Source: Opitutia bacterium
Lineage (GTDB): Bacteria; Verrucomicrobiota; Verrucomicrobiia; Opitutales; Opitutaceae
DNA length: 64,000 bases
NCBI GenBank assembly: GCA_016217545.1
Contig: JACRHT010000012.1
Coordinates: 930,001-994,000, forward strand
Reading direction: 5' to 3'
Numbering within the stretch: the stretch's first letter is position 1; each line of letters begins with the position of its first letter. Of the stretch, positions 9,901-16,539 are shown one piece after another. The translations under genes and the position numbers were made by a program. A model generated the notes under the pieces. It was not told the origin of the DNA, ran no database searches, and saw nothing but the letters and a program-made list of their open reading frames with translations.

Positions 9901-10033
9901 TCCGGATGCCGACGCCGATGAGTCCGATCAGGGGGACGGCCAGTGCCAGCGAAAGCAGGACCAATCGAAGCTTCAACGTGTCGCGCACGCCAAGCGCGCG
10001 CAGGGGGAGAAGCGGTGACTTCACGGCAGCCAC
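6977..10033 (-). CDS. Hybrid sensor histidine kinase with tandem PAS domains and a C-terminal receiver
   Basis: Large membrane signalling protein of 1018 residues. A transmembrane helix at about 26-47 is followed by a periplasmic region of some 250 residues, probably a dCache-type sensor, a second helix near 300 and a HAMP domain. Two consecutive PAS domains, each opening with an ESE-RYR motif and ending in MSDIT or MTDIT, look like an internal duplication. The kinase core has GGIAHDFNNLL, placing the phosphorylated histidine at residue 653, and an ATPase with GTGMSRETIARIFDPFF. The receiver has D947 in LLDLTMPRIDG and K in VQKPF. No partner regulator is adjacent, so output is likely a phosphorelay to an unlinked protein. 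GTG at 10024 is an alternative start. Confidence 0.88.
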   Translation of the reverse strand: MAAVKSPLLPLRALGVRDTLKLRLVLLSLALAVPLIGLIGVGIRKKFVDDRAAALQRLHAQRVTAEQTLNNYLEHVHFMLEELEGVVGFSDLASARAHERTEQFLRLHPEFINVAVLDRGGTLRFSSAFPVANPPQNYRGMANIAEVLNTRDFVVSGAAKGVTTGQWGCVAAHPLREQPNLILAAPIDLARLSRQLFFAPNSSALVVSVIDARNTVVLSSYLPQSRIGQIRPVGDEVRRVLAAGSSVGEFVSEDGTRRTFDAARCRIADWLIVATVPTDEIYAGAWRKLRLALVAVTVVLLAVAVLIHFYAHTLIRPVAALAEVARAHATGDHQRLAPVAGPEEIADTARAFNEMAAAREQAQAGLVESELRYRTVVDQSGQLVYDLDIPSGRIEWFGERAIAEITGHTAEEFSRVDGPGWEERIHPDDRARVLAESRHSFATREPFLAEYRFQRNDGTFRIVEDFGVVLTGADGKPHRLLGRMSDITARRRTEDALRESEQRYRLVMEQTGQLIYDLDVEAQRVRWFGTAAAEQILGCTAEEFSRLGIDGWRSLLHPEDREAAIARLEHSLHTGEPCQAEYRLRHRDGNYHLVDERGAVLRRPDGVVYRMVGRMTDITERRRVELERQQLDKKLLETQKLESLGVLAGGIAHDFNNLLTGVLGNAGLARIDLPADSTARRQIAQIEHAAQRAADLCKQMLAYSGKGRFVVQTLDLNELVEESLALLSVSISKKATLRFEAAPDLPPVSADATQLRQVVMNLVINASEALEGAAGQITVTTGKLAVDPAYLATAQFTGDLRPGPAVFLAVTDTGTGMSRETIARIFDPFFTTKFTGRGLGLAAVLGIIRGHKGAIKVDSEPGSGTTFRLLFPAAKGSAQPIAPPTPPHSEWKGSGRVLVIDDEEAVREVTLSILRALGFEADAAHDGIEGIEKFEAGPGRYAAVLLDLTMPRIDGEETFLQLRKLQPDLKVILMSGYNRVDAINRFIGKGLAGFVQKPFQVETLAAELQRVFTAGNGR

Positions 10034-10099
10034 GGCCTCCAGTAGGCTCGGCGCGGCTCGGCGCGGCGAGCTAATTTCCCGACTCGACGGGAGCGCAGC

Positions 10100-10621
10100 C
10101 TATTGGATGTCCACCAACTCGACCTCGAAAACCAGCGTGGCGCGCGCCGGGATCGGCCCCTTGCCTTGCACGCCGTAACCCAGCCACGACGGCACAATCA
10201 ACGTGCGGCTTTCGCCTTTTTTCATGTGCGCGAACGCTTCGTCCCAGCCCTTGATGACCTCACCCGTGCCGACGCGGAAGGCATACGGCGCGCCGCGATC
10301 GTAGCTGCTGTCGAACTTCGTGCCGTTGATGAGCCGGCCGTCGTAGTGTGCCGAGACGGTCGCGCCGAACGACGGCGGCGATCCGGCGCCCTCGCGGCGC
10401 ACGACGTAGCGCAGGCCCGAGGGAGTGACGATCGCGTCCGGGTATTTCTCTTTGATGACCGCGATGTCCTCGGGCGCCAGCTCCTGCGCCTCCTGCATCT
10501 CGCGCACGTATTTGTTGGCGGGCTTGCCCGGATTGGCGCGGCGGAAGACGCCCGTGCGCGCCTGAATTGCGATGAACGCCAGCACGCCGCCGAGGATGAG
10601 GATGAAACCGAATTTGCGCAT
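10100..10621 (-). CDS. Membrane-anchored FKBP-type peptidyl-prolyl isomerase
   Basis: Protein of 173 residues: a single N-terminal hydrophobic helix (about 5-20), a charged linker, and a C-terminal FKBP domain (about 70-172). FKBP landmarks are visible: VSAHYDGRLINGTKFDSSYD, GTGEVIKGWDEAF, GESRTLIVPSWLGYG and the final strand LVFEVELVDI. The PSWLGYG loop and the retained IKGWDEA core suggest an active proline isomerase, placed in the periplasm by its uncleaved anchor. It probably helps fold envelope proteins. It is divergent from the dehydrogenase gene, and the shared intergenic region holds an exact palindrome at 10685-10704. Confidence 0.88.
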   Translation of the reverse strand: MRKFGFILILGGVLAFIAIQARTGVFRRANPGKPANKYVREMQEAQELAPEDIAVIKEKYPDAIVTPSGLRYVVRREGAGSPPSFGATVSAHYDGRLINGTKFDSSYDRGAPYAFRVGTGEVIKGWDEAFAHMKKGESRTLIVPSWLGYGVQGKGPIPARATLVFEVELVDIQ

Positions 10622-10684
10622 GGAGAGGAAGGACCGGTCCGCGACCCTGCCGGTTTTCGCAACGTGAAGAAAGCGCGATTTGCC

Positions 10685-10704
10685 GATTATTCGGGCGAAT
10701 AATC
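10685..10704. promoter_or_regulatory. Exact palindrome in a divergent promoter region (operator candidate)
   Basis: Arms GATTATTCG and CGAATAATC surround a central GG, giving two perfect 9-base arms. The site is AT-rich in a GC-rich background, about 65 bases from the FKBP start and 80 bases from the dehydrogenase start. No T-run follows on either strand, so a terminator is unlikely. The binding protein is unknown. Confidence 0.45.
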
Positions 10705-10784
10705 ACAGGTGTTCACCGCCTCATGGTTGCGGCGGCGCGGGGTTTTGCCCTTGGGTTGGCGCTCCGCCCCCAAAAAATCCCCCC

Positions 10785-12083
10785 ATGCAAAATTTCCGTC
10801 TGCCCAGCCGCCTCGTCGCCGAGCCGGTGAAAGGCGAAGCCATCGAACAGCGCTTCAAAATTGCCCGCAACGAATTCGGGCCCGAGTGCATCTACCGCAT
10901 TCACGACCCCGCCGACGACACGACGTGGGGCTTCGTGGCGGTGGACAATCTCGTGCGCGGCCGCGGCCTCGGCGGCGTGCGCCTCGCGCCCGATGTGACG
11001 GTCGATGAGGTCTACGGCCTCGCCGCCGCGATGACGATGAAGAGCTCCGCCGCCATGCTCCCGCTCGGCGGCGCGAAGAGCGGCCTCCGCGTGGAGCCGC
11101 GCTACTTTGCCGACAAGCCCGACGAGAAACGCGCGCTGGTGGCCATGCTCGCCGAGGCGCTGTGGGGCATCCCGGAATACATCCCCGGTCCCGACATGGG
11201 CACGAACGAGACCGACATGCAGACGATCTACGAGGTCTTCGCGCAGAAGAACGGCGCGGCGAACCACGGTCGCGGCGGCGTCGGCCGTCCGCCCGCGAAG
11301 GGCGGATTCCCGCTCGACGAGTGGGCGATCACCGCGCACGGCCTCTTCGCCGCGGCCATCGCGTCGGAGAAACACATCCCGGATTTCCGCATCAAGGACT
11401 CGAGCGTGGTCATCCAGGGCTTCGGCAACGTCGGTGCGCCGATCGCCGAGAAGCTTGCCTCGCTCGGCGCGCGCATCGTCGGCGCGTCGGACATCAACGC
11501 CGGCCTCTACAACCCCGCCGGCCTCGATGTCCCGCAATTACTCGCGCTCCGCAAGACCAAGACCGGTCTCGCCGGCTACACCGGCCCGGTGAAGCATCGC
11601 TTCGACGGCGAGCATCTCGATCGCATGATGGAGATGCCGTGCACGATCCTCGTGCCCGCCGCGCGCCCGCACGCGATCCACCCGGACAACGCGCCGCACA
11701 TCCACACGCGCATCGTGCTGCAGGGCGCGAACAACCCGGCCGACCTCGTCAGCGAGTATTTCCTGCAACACCGTCGCGGCATCGTGTGCCTCACGGACTT
11801 CATCGCGAACTCCGGCGGCGTGATCGCGGCGTTCATCGAAGCCAAGGCCGACGTCGACGCGGCGTTCCGCGCGCGCGTCATGGCCGAGGACGGCATCGGT
11901 CGCGCGTTCATCGAGAAGGTCGTCACGCGCATCATCACCGAGAACATCGATGAGATGTTCGCCCGCCGCGCGTCGCACCGCGCGAAGGACATCACGTGGC
12001 GCGAGATCGCGCACGAGATGGCGCGCGACCGCTTGCGCCCCGCCGCCGACGGCAAGCTGAAGATCCTGCCCGAGCTGCTCTGA
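10785..12083 (+). CDS. Glu/Leu/Phe/Val dehydrogenase
   Basis: Predicted cytoplasmic NAD(P)-dependent amino acid dehydrogenase of 432 residues, the usual size for the hexameric glutamate dehydrogenase class. The substrate-binding domain has MTMKSSAAMLPLGGAKSGL, with the catalytic-lysine region, and GPDMGTNETDM. The Rossmann domain has VIQGFGNVGAPIA. GGAKSG differs slightly from the GGGKGG of typical glutamate dehydrogenases, so preference for glutamate over leucine or phenylalanine is not certain. I start it at the ATG at 10785 (MQNFRLPS); further upstream the frame encodes a proline/glycine-rich stretch foreign to the family. A strong hairpin terminator follows the stop. Confidence 0.87.
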   Translation: MQNFRLPSRLVAEPVKGEAIEQRFKIARNEFGPECIYRIHDPADDTTWGFVAVDNLVRGRGLGGVRLAPDVTVDEVYGLAAAMTMKSSAAMLPLGGAKSGLRVEPRYFADKPDEKRALVAMLAEALWGIPEYIPGPDMGTNETDMQTIYEVFAQKNGAANHGRGGVGRPPAKGGFPLDEWAITAHGLFAAAIASEKHIPDFRIKDSSVVIQGFGNVGAPIAEKLASLGARIVGASDINAGLYNPAGLDVPQLLALRKTKTGLAGYTGPVKHRFDGEHLDRMMEMPCTILVPAARPHAIHPDNAPHIHTRIVLQGANNPADLVSEYFLQHRRGIVCLTDFIANSGGVIAAFIEAKADVDAAFRARVMAEDGIGRAFIEKVVTRIITENIDEMFARRASHRAKDITWREIAHEMARDRLRPAADGKLKILPELL

Positions 12084-12114
12084 GCGCCCGGTCATCCGTC
12101 CGATGAAATGCGAG

Positions 12115-12138
12115 GCCCGCGACAGCGCGGGCTTTTTT
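12115..12138 (+). terminator. Intrinsic terminator of the dehydrogenase gene
   Basis: Stem GCCCGCG paired with CGCGGGC around the loop ACAG, then six T residues. It starts 32 bases after the dehydrogenase stop codon. The last T is also the first base of the stop codon of the convergent PEP-CTERM gene. Confidence 0.85.
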
Positions 12139-13214
12139 CATTCAGACGCGCGCTTCCGCGAGCGGCGCCATCCTGTGGCCACCAGGGCGACGGCTCCGAC
12201 CAAGGCAGTCCAAGTCGCGGGTTCTGGAACAGGCGTCAATAGGTAGGCCCGCGTCTGGCTCAGCGAGCTGTTGTAGATGGTCCCGACAATCTGGCCGGCG
12301 TCGTTGATGTCGTAGGCGTTGTTGATCACCCAGCCAGTAGGGACAGTGGTGAGAGAATTCAGGTCTAGCATCTGTCCGCTGGAATAGATGAAGCCGTGAT
12401 TGCCGGAAGGACTCCCCGAGTAGCCGACGATCGTGTCGGACGAGTTGATTGCGAAGGCGGCGCTGTTGTAGGTAGCGCCCAGTGCGCCGAGGTCGGTCAT
12501 AGTTCCTCCGGAGTAGATATAGGCGTGATAGTGGGCGTCGCCTGCCACGTTGGAGTGGCCGAGAACCTGCCCTGCCTCGCCCACGCCGAACACGAAGGTG
12601 TTGCTGCCGCCCAAGGTTCCCAGCGAGGTCGTGGTGCCGTTGTCATAGATCACGCCGCCATAGACGCTAAGGCCGTAGGTCTGCACGCCGACTTGGCCGG
12701 CATTGTTGACCGCATTGCCGTAGCTCTGCGTGCCGCCCAAGCTGCCAAGTGCAGTCATGGTCCCGCTCAGGTAGGAGAACGCATTCGTTCCTCCCGTTAC
12801 ACCGGTGTAGCCGACGATAAGTCCGTTGTCATTGATGCCTTTGGCATATGAGTTACCGGTGATGGCGCCTAGGTCCGTCGTGGTTCCGCTTTGATAGACG
12901 AATCCGTGCGTGACGGTATTGCCGGCCAGAGTCGAATCTCCGACTACGACGCCGGCGTTGTTGATGCCGGTCGCATTCCCGGTGGTGCCACCCAGGGTTG
13001 CCAGACCGGTCATCACGCCGCCGGAGTAGATATACGCGCGCGATTGGCCGCTACCGTTCTTGGAAGTCCCGACGATCTGACCGGCATTGTTGATCGCAAC
13101 GGCAGTGGCGTAGTTGCCGCCGAGGGTGCCGAGATCGGTGAAAGCGTAGGTCACTTGGGCGAGCAACGTGACCGGGACCGCAACGAAGAGCAGGGCGATG
13201 AGCCGAATTTTCAT
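12138..13214 (-). CDS. HAF-repeat protein with PEP-CTERM sorting signal
   Basis: Secreted protein of 358 residues. It has an N-terminal signal peptide (MKIRLIALLFVAVPVTLLA), about seven HAF-type repeats built on I/V-N-x-A-G-x-I-V-G followed by an aromatic-rich strand (as in INNAGQIVGTS and INDAGQIVGTI), and a C-terminal PEP-CTERM tail: VPEP, a hydrophobic helix, and the basic cluster RRSRKR. In other bacteria such proteins are processed by an exosortase at the envelope and often belong to extracellular-matrix systems. No exosortase is in the window. The gene is visibly less GC-rich than its neighbours, which may reflect Asn/Thr/Ser-rich composition or recent gain. Confidence 0.88.
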   Translation of the reverse strand: MKIRLIALLFVAVPVTLLAQVTYAFTDLGTLGGNYATAVAINNAGQIVGTSKNGSGQSRAYIYSGGVMTGLATLGGTTGNATGINNAGVVVGDSTLAGNTVTHGFVYQSGTTTDLGAITGNSYAKGINDNGLIVGYTGVTGGTNAFSYLSGTMTALGSLGGTQSYGNAVNNAGQVGVQTYGLSVYGGVIYDNGTTTSLGTLGGSNTFVFGVGEAGQVLGHSNVAGDAHYHAYIYSGGTMTDLGALGATYNSAAFAINSSDTIVGYSGSPSGNHGFIYSSGQMLDLNSLTTVPTGWVINNAYDINDAGQIVGTIYNSSLSQTRAYLLTPVPEPATWTALVGAVALVATGWRRSRKRASE

Positions 13215-13318
13215 AGGAAGAAGAGCCTCGGTGCGTGGCCCAAGCGCGCTCGAAGCGTGCGCAACACATCCCAGCCACCCGCCATCGACAAGCCGGAACT
13301 ATGCGCGATTTTTGGGAA

Positions 13319-13768
13319 TCACTTCCCGCCGCTCGAGGTGTGGTCGGCGGCGACGCGCCAGCCTTCGGGGAGCTTCTTCACGAGCAGGGTGAACAGGCCC
13401 CACGGTTTGTCGGCGGCGCGTTGGAGCTCCCATCGGCCGAAGACGATCGCGGTGTCGGGCGCGACGACATTGATGTCGTGGTAGGTGCAAGTGAGCGTGC
13501 CCATCGTCGCCTTGTCCGGGTAACTCTTGCGGTAGCGTTCGAGCGTTTCCTTCCAGCCGTAGGTGATCGTGCCGCCCGAGGCGAAGCGGAGCTGCTCGGA
13601 CTTCACGTAGTAATCCATGTAGCGCGCCACATCGCCGCTGTTCCAGCCCGCGACCTGCGCGTCGAGCATCGCGCGGATGTCGGCCGCGTCCTGCGATTCA
13701 GCGGCAACGAGCCGGCCGGCCACGCAGAATGCGCACGCGAGAAGAAATCCGAGTGCGGCGCGTTTCAT
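13319..13768 (-). CDS. Secreted SnoaL/NTF2-like (DUF4440-type) protein
   Basis: Protein of 149 residues with a signal peptide (about 1-22, ending VAAES) and one NTF2-like cone domain. The helix DIRAMLDAQVAGWNSGDVARYMDYY is typical of the SgcJ/DUF4440 group, as is the final strand WRVAADHTSS. These domains bind small ligands or act as isomerases or hydrolases; no catalytic dyad can be named here. Its start overlaps the stop of the upstream amidohydrolase by four bases, so the two are almost certainly co-translated and may serve the same periplasmic pathway. Confidence 0.82.
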   Translation of the reverse strand: MKRAALGFLLACAFCVAGRLVAAESQDAADIRAMLDAQVAGWNSGDVARYMDYYVKSEQLRFASGGTITYGWKETLERYRKSYPDKATMGTLTCTYHDINVVAPDTAIVFGRWELQRAADKPWGLFTLLVKKLPEGWRVAADHTSSGGK

Positions 13769-15093
13769 TTCTTGGCGAGCAAGTCCAGCGCCGCGGCGCT
13801 CATTGCGGTGATGGCCGTCTTGATCGTCGGCTCGGGGAGCGGCGCCCAGAAGGCGCTGTGGTTCGACGGCGCGAGCTGACCTTTGGCGGTCGCGTCGGCG
13901 AGGACCTTCGGGTCGCTGCCGCCGACCCAGAAAATCGAGATCGGGATGCGCGGTTGGGTGCGGCCATATTCGGCGAAATCCTCACCGTAGGTGCCGGCCT
14001 CCGCCGTGCCGAGTTGCTCGGCGGGGAACCATTGCGCGAACACGCCGGTCAGGCGGCGCGTGAGCGCCGGGTCGTTGAACGTGAAAGGCGTCCGCGTTTG
14101 CTCGACCGTGATGACGGGCAGCAGGTCGTCCGGCACGCCGGCGGCGCGCGCGGTGTTTTCCGCGATGCGCTTGATCGAGGCGAGCAGGTGCGCGGCCACT
14201 TCGTCGCTGTAGCTGCGCAGCGTGAGCTCGAGCCGCACTTCGGCGGGGATGATGTTGCGCTTCGTGCCGCCATGGATGGCGCCGACGGTGATCACGGCGG
14301 GCGTGCCGGGCTTCAGCTCGCGGCTGACGACGGTCTGGAGCGCGAGGATGATTTCCGAGGCGAGCACGACCGGATCGCGGGTCGAGTGGGGGCGCGCGCC
14401 ATGGCCGCCGATGCCGCGCACGAGGATGTCGATCGAATCGACGTTGGCGTAGCTCGGGCCTTCGAGCGTGGCGACCTGGCCGGCGGGTGAGTCGCCGCCG
14501 ACGTGGAACGCGATCACGTTGTCTGGGCGCGGAAACTTGGTGAACAGGCCGTCCTTCAACATCGCGCGCGCGCCGCCGCCGATTTCCTCGGCGGGTTGAG
14601 CGAATAGCACGAGCGTGCCGGACCAGTGCGCCTTCAACGCCGCCATCGTGCGCGCGGTGCCGATGAGCGTGGTGACGTGCGTGTCGTGGCCGCAGGCGTG
14701 CATCGCCGGCTGCTCCTTGCCGGTGACGTCGGCCATCTTGACCTGGCTCGCGTAGGGCAGGCCGGTCGCCTCCTTGATCGGCAGCGCGTCCATGTCGGCA
14801 CGGATGGCGAGCGTGGGACCGGCGCCGTTTTGCAGGACGGCGACCACGCCCGTGTTGCCGACGTTTTCGGTCACGGTGAAACCGGCCGCGCGCAGCTGCT
14901 TGGCGGCGATGCCTGCGGTGCGTTTCTCGACGAACGAGAGTTCCGGGTGCGTGTGCAGGTCGCGGTAGATGATTTCGAGCGAGGGATACTCGGCGTTCAC
15001 CTTGGCGGCGACGGCGTCCTTGAGTTCGGGGCCGGCGAACGCGGTCAAGGGCGCGCAGAGAGCGAGCGCGAGGAGGGTGGGGCGGGGGAGCAT
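13765..15093 (-). CDS. Secreted M20D-family amidohydrolase
   Basis: Metal-dependent amidohydrolase of 442 residues related to hippurate and indole-acetyl-amino-acid hydrolases. A signal peptide (about 1-20, ending AFA) predicts export. The metal ligands are seen as HTHPELS, ACGHDTHVT, the catalytic glutamate pair in PAEEIGGGA, and a C-terminal histidine in SNHSAFW. The dimerisation domain contains VRGIGGHGARPH. GTYGEDFAEY replaces the common GAEDFAYY motif. It probably removes an N-acyl group from an amino acid or short peptide in the periplasm. The downstream NTF2-like gene overlaps it by four bases. Confidence 0.88.
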   Translation of the reverse strand: MLPRPTLLALALCAPLTAFAGPELKDAVAAKVNAEYPSLEIIYRDLHTHPELSFVEKRTAGIAAKQLRAAGFTVTENVGNTGVVAVLQNGAGPTLAIRADMDALPIKEATGLPYASQVKMADVTGKEQPAMHACGHDTHVTTLIGTARTMAALKAHWSGTLVLFAQPAEEIGGGARAMLKDGLFTKFPRPDNVIAFHVGGDSPAGQVATLEGPSYANVDSIDILVRGIGGHGARPHSTRDPVVLASEIILALQTVVSRELKPGTPAVITVGAIHGGTKRNIIPAEVRLELTLRSYSDEVAAHLLASIKRIAENTARAAGVPDDLLPVITVEQTRTPFTFNDPALTRRLTGVFAQWFPAEQLGTAEAGTYGEDFAEYGRTQPRIPISIFWVGGSDPKVLADATAKGQLAPSNHSAFWAPLPEPTIKTAITAMSAAALDLLAKK

Positions 15094-15179
15094 GAGGATC
15101 GGATTTAAGGAGGGGTGACGGGCCGGTTGGGAATGCGAGCGCCGGCTGGGCGGCGCTCGCCTGTCGCCGCACGCTTCCG

Positions 15180-15203
15180 GTCGCCTGCAAGCAGGCTCCT
15201 ACA
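15180..15203. repeat. REP-like element, single copy
   Basis: A 24-base sequence starting GTCGCCTGCAAGC and ending GGCTCCTACA, with the internal palindrome CCTGCAAGCAGG. The same 24 bases occur twice more in the window, as an inverted pair at 63786-63872. The copy lies between the amidohydrolase and the cyclophilin gene. A separate hairpin (GCGAGCGCC/GGCGCTCGC, 15135-15160) precedes it. Confidence 0.75.
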
Positions 15204-15220
15204 GTCGCGAACGCGCAGGA

Positions 15221-16408
15221 TCACTTCTTCGGCTCGAAGAGATAGATCAGGCCGTCGAGCACTTCGTCGACGGTGAGCTTGATGCGCTGGGCATCGTTCA
15301 CGGGGCGGCCTTCGGCGATGACTTGCTTGGCAAAGGCGTCGCCGCGCGCGACGGCGGCGTCGATGAACGCCATCTTGGCGTTGTGCAGCGGGCCATCGAG
15401 CGCGAGGTCGGCGGCGGTGGGCTTGCGGCCGAGGAAGATCGCGACGGCCTCGTCGCCGAACCAGATGCGCCAGTCCTTCTCGTCGGCGAAATAGACGGCG
15501 AGCACGCCGTCGCGATCGGTGCCGAGTTTCTTGGCGAGCGTGCTCATGTAGGCGCCGGGTTGGGCGTCCTCGGCTTCGGTCGGGGACTTGGCGAAGACGC
15601 GCGCGTAGATTTTCTTGCCGGTGAAGCGCTCGAAGTTCGCGAGCTTGTAGTTGAAATACATGGCGCGCGGCGGCTCGGTGGGCAGCACCTTGTCGGGATC
15701 GTCGAAGTGCGCCGTCGGGCCCGGCTCGCGCGCGGCGGTGTATTTCTTCGCGGCGTCGATGTAGCCGGCGAAGGCGATCTGGTCGGCCTTGAAGGCTCTC
15801 GCGGCCGCGCCGACGCGGAGGATTTTCACCGTGAAGCCCTCGTCCTGCTTGATCTGCGGGAGCAACTCGCCGCCGCGCACGACGCGGCCGAAGACGCTGT
15901 GCAGGTAGTTCAGGCGGTTCGTGTCGCGGAGCGTGATGAAAAACTCACTGCTGTTCGTGTCGGGGCCGCCGTTGGCCATCGAGAGGATGCCGGCCGACTC
16001 GTGGTGCAGGCCCGGCGCGATCTCGTCGGGGAAGGGAAATGGGTGGCCTGCCGCGTCGTCGGCCTCGGTGGGTTTCGCATCGGGCTTCATCGCGCTGCGG
16101 ATCGGGTCGCCGCTTTGGATGACGAAGTTGGGCACAACGCGATACCAGGTCAGGCCGCTGAAGAACGGCTGGCCGTCGCGCCCGGCGATGCCGGTCTCGG
16201 CGCGCCCGACGAAGGACGCGACCGTCATCGGTGTTTTCCGATAATACAGCTCGGCCACGAATGCGCCGTGCGACGTCGTGAACTCAGCGTAGAGGCCGTC
16301 GGGCAGTGTGGGCGAGGGAGCCGGCGCGGCGGCGATCGCCGCGGGAGATTTTTCCTGGGCGCCGAGTGAAAGCACGGCGCACGCGAACACGAACAGGAGT
16401 CGTCGCAT
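15221..16408 (-). CDS. Secreted cyclophilin-type isomerase fused to a TPM-like domain
   Basis: Protein of 395 residues with a signal peptide (about 1-18). Residues 38-200 form a cyclophilin domain: VASFVGRAETG, FFSGLTWYRVVPNFVIQSGD, GILSMANGGPDTNSSEFFI and HSVFGRVVRGG. The usual FHRV becomes WYRV, but the QxGD and MAN/NxSxFFI positions are kept. From about 240 to the end a second region resembles the TPM (TLP18.3/Psb32/MOLO-1) fold, with LANFERFTGKKIYARVF, GTDRDGVLAVYF and WRIWFGDEAVAIFLG. The fusion suggests a periplasmic folding factor with a second role; the TPM assignment rests on pattern recognition only. Alternatives are DUF-level unknowns. Confidence 0.8.
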   Translation of the reverse strand: MRRLLFVFACAVLSLGAQEKSPAAIAAAPAPSPTLPDGLYAEFTTSHGAFVAELYYRKTPMTVASFVGRAETGIAGRDGQPFFSGLTWYRVVPNFVIQSGDPIRSAMKPDAKPTEADDAAGHPFPFPDEIAPGLHHESAGILSMANGGPDTNSSEFFITLRDTNRLNYLHSVFGRVVRGGELLPQIKQDEGFTVKILRVGAAARAFKADQIAFAGYIDAAKKYTAAREPGPTAHFDDPDKVLPTEPPRAMYFNYKLANFERFTGKKIYARVFAKSPTEAEDAQPGAYMSTLAKKLGTDRDGVLAVYFADEKDWRIWFGDEAVAIFLGRKPTAADLALDGPLHNAKMAFIDAAVARGDAFAKQVIAEGRPVNDAQRIKLTVDEVLDGLIYLFEPKK

Positions 16409-16539
16409 GGTGGAGGAGGGTGTGCTGGTTGTAGGGACGCGCAGCGCTTTGGCCAGCGCGCATGCGCGCGCGAGGGAGTAATTCTACTCCATCCATTTCG
16501 ATTGGCGGGGAAACTCCGGCTGTGCAACGTCGCGGCACT

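Noticed and set aside
7481-10018. A long open plus-strand frame opposite the hybrid kinase
   Set aside because: No signal peptide, domain or ribosome site; it is a codon-bias shadow of the kinase gene.
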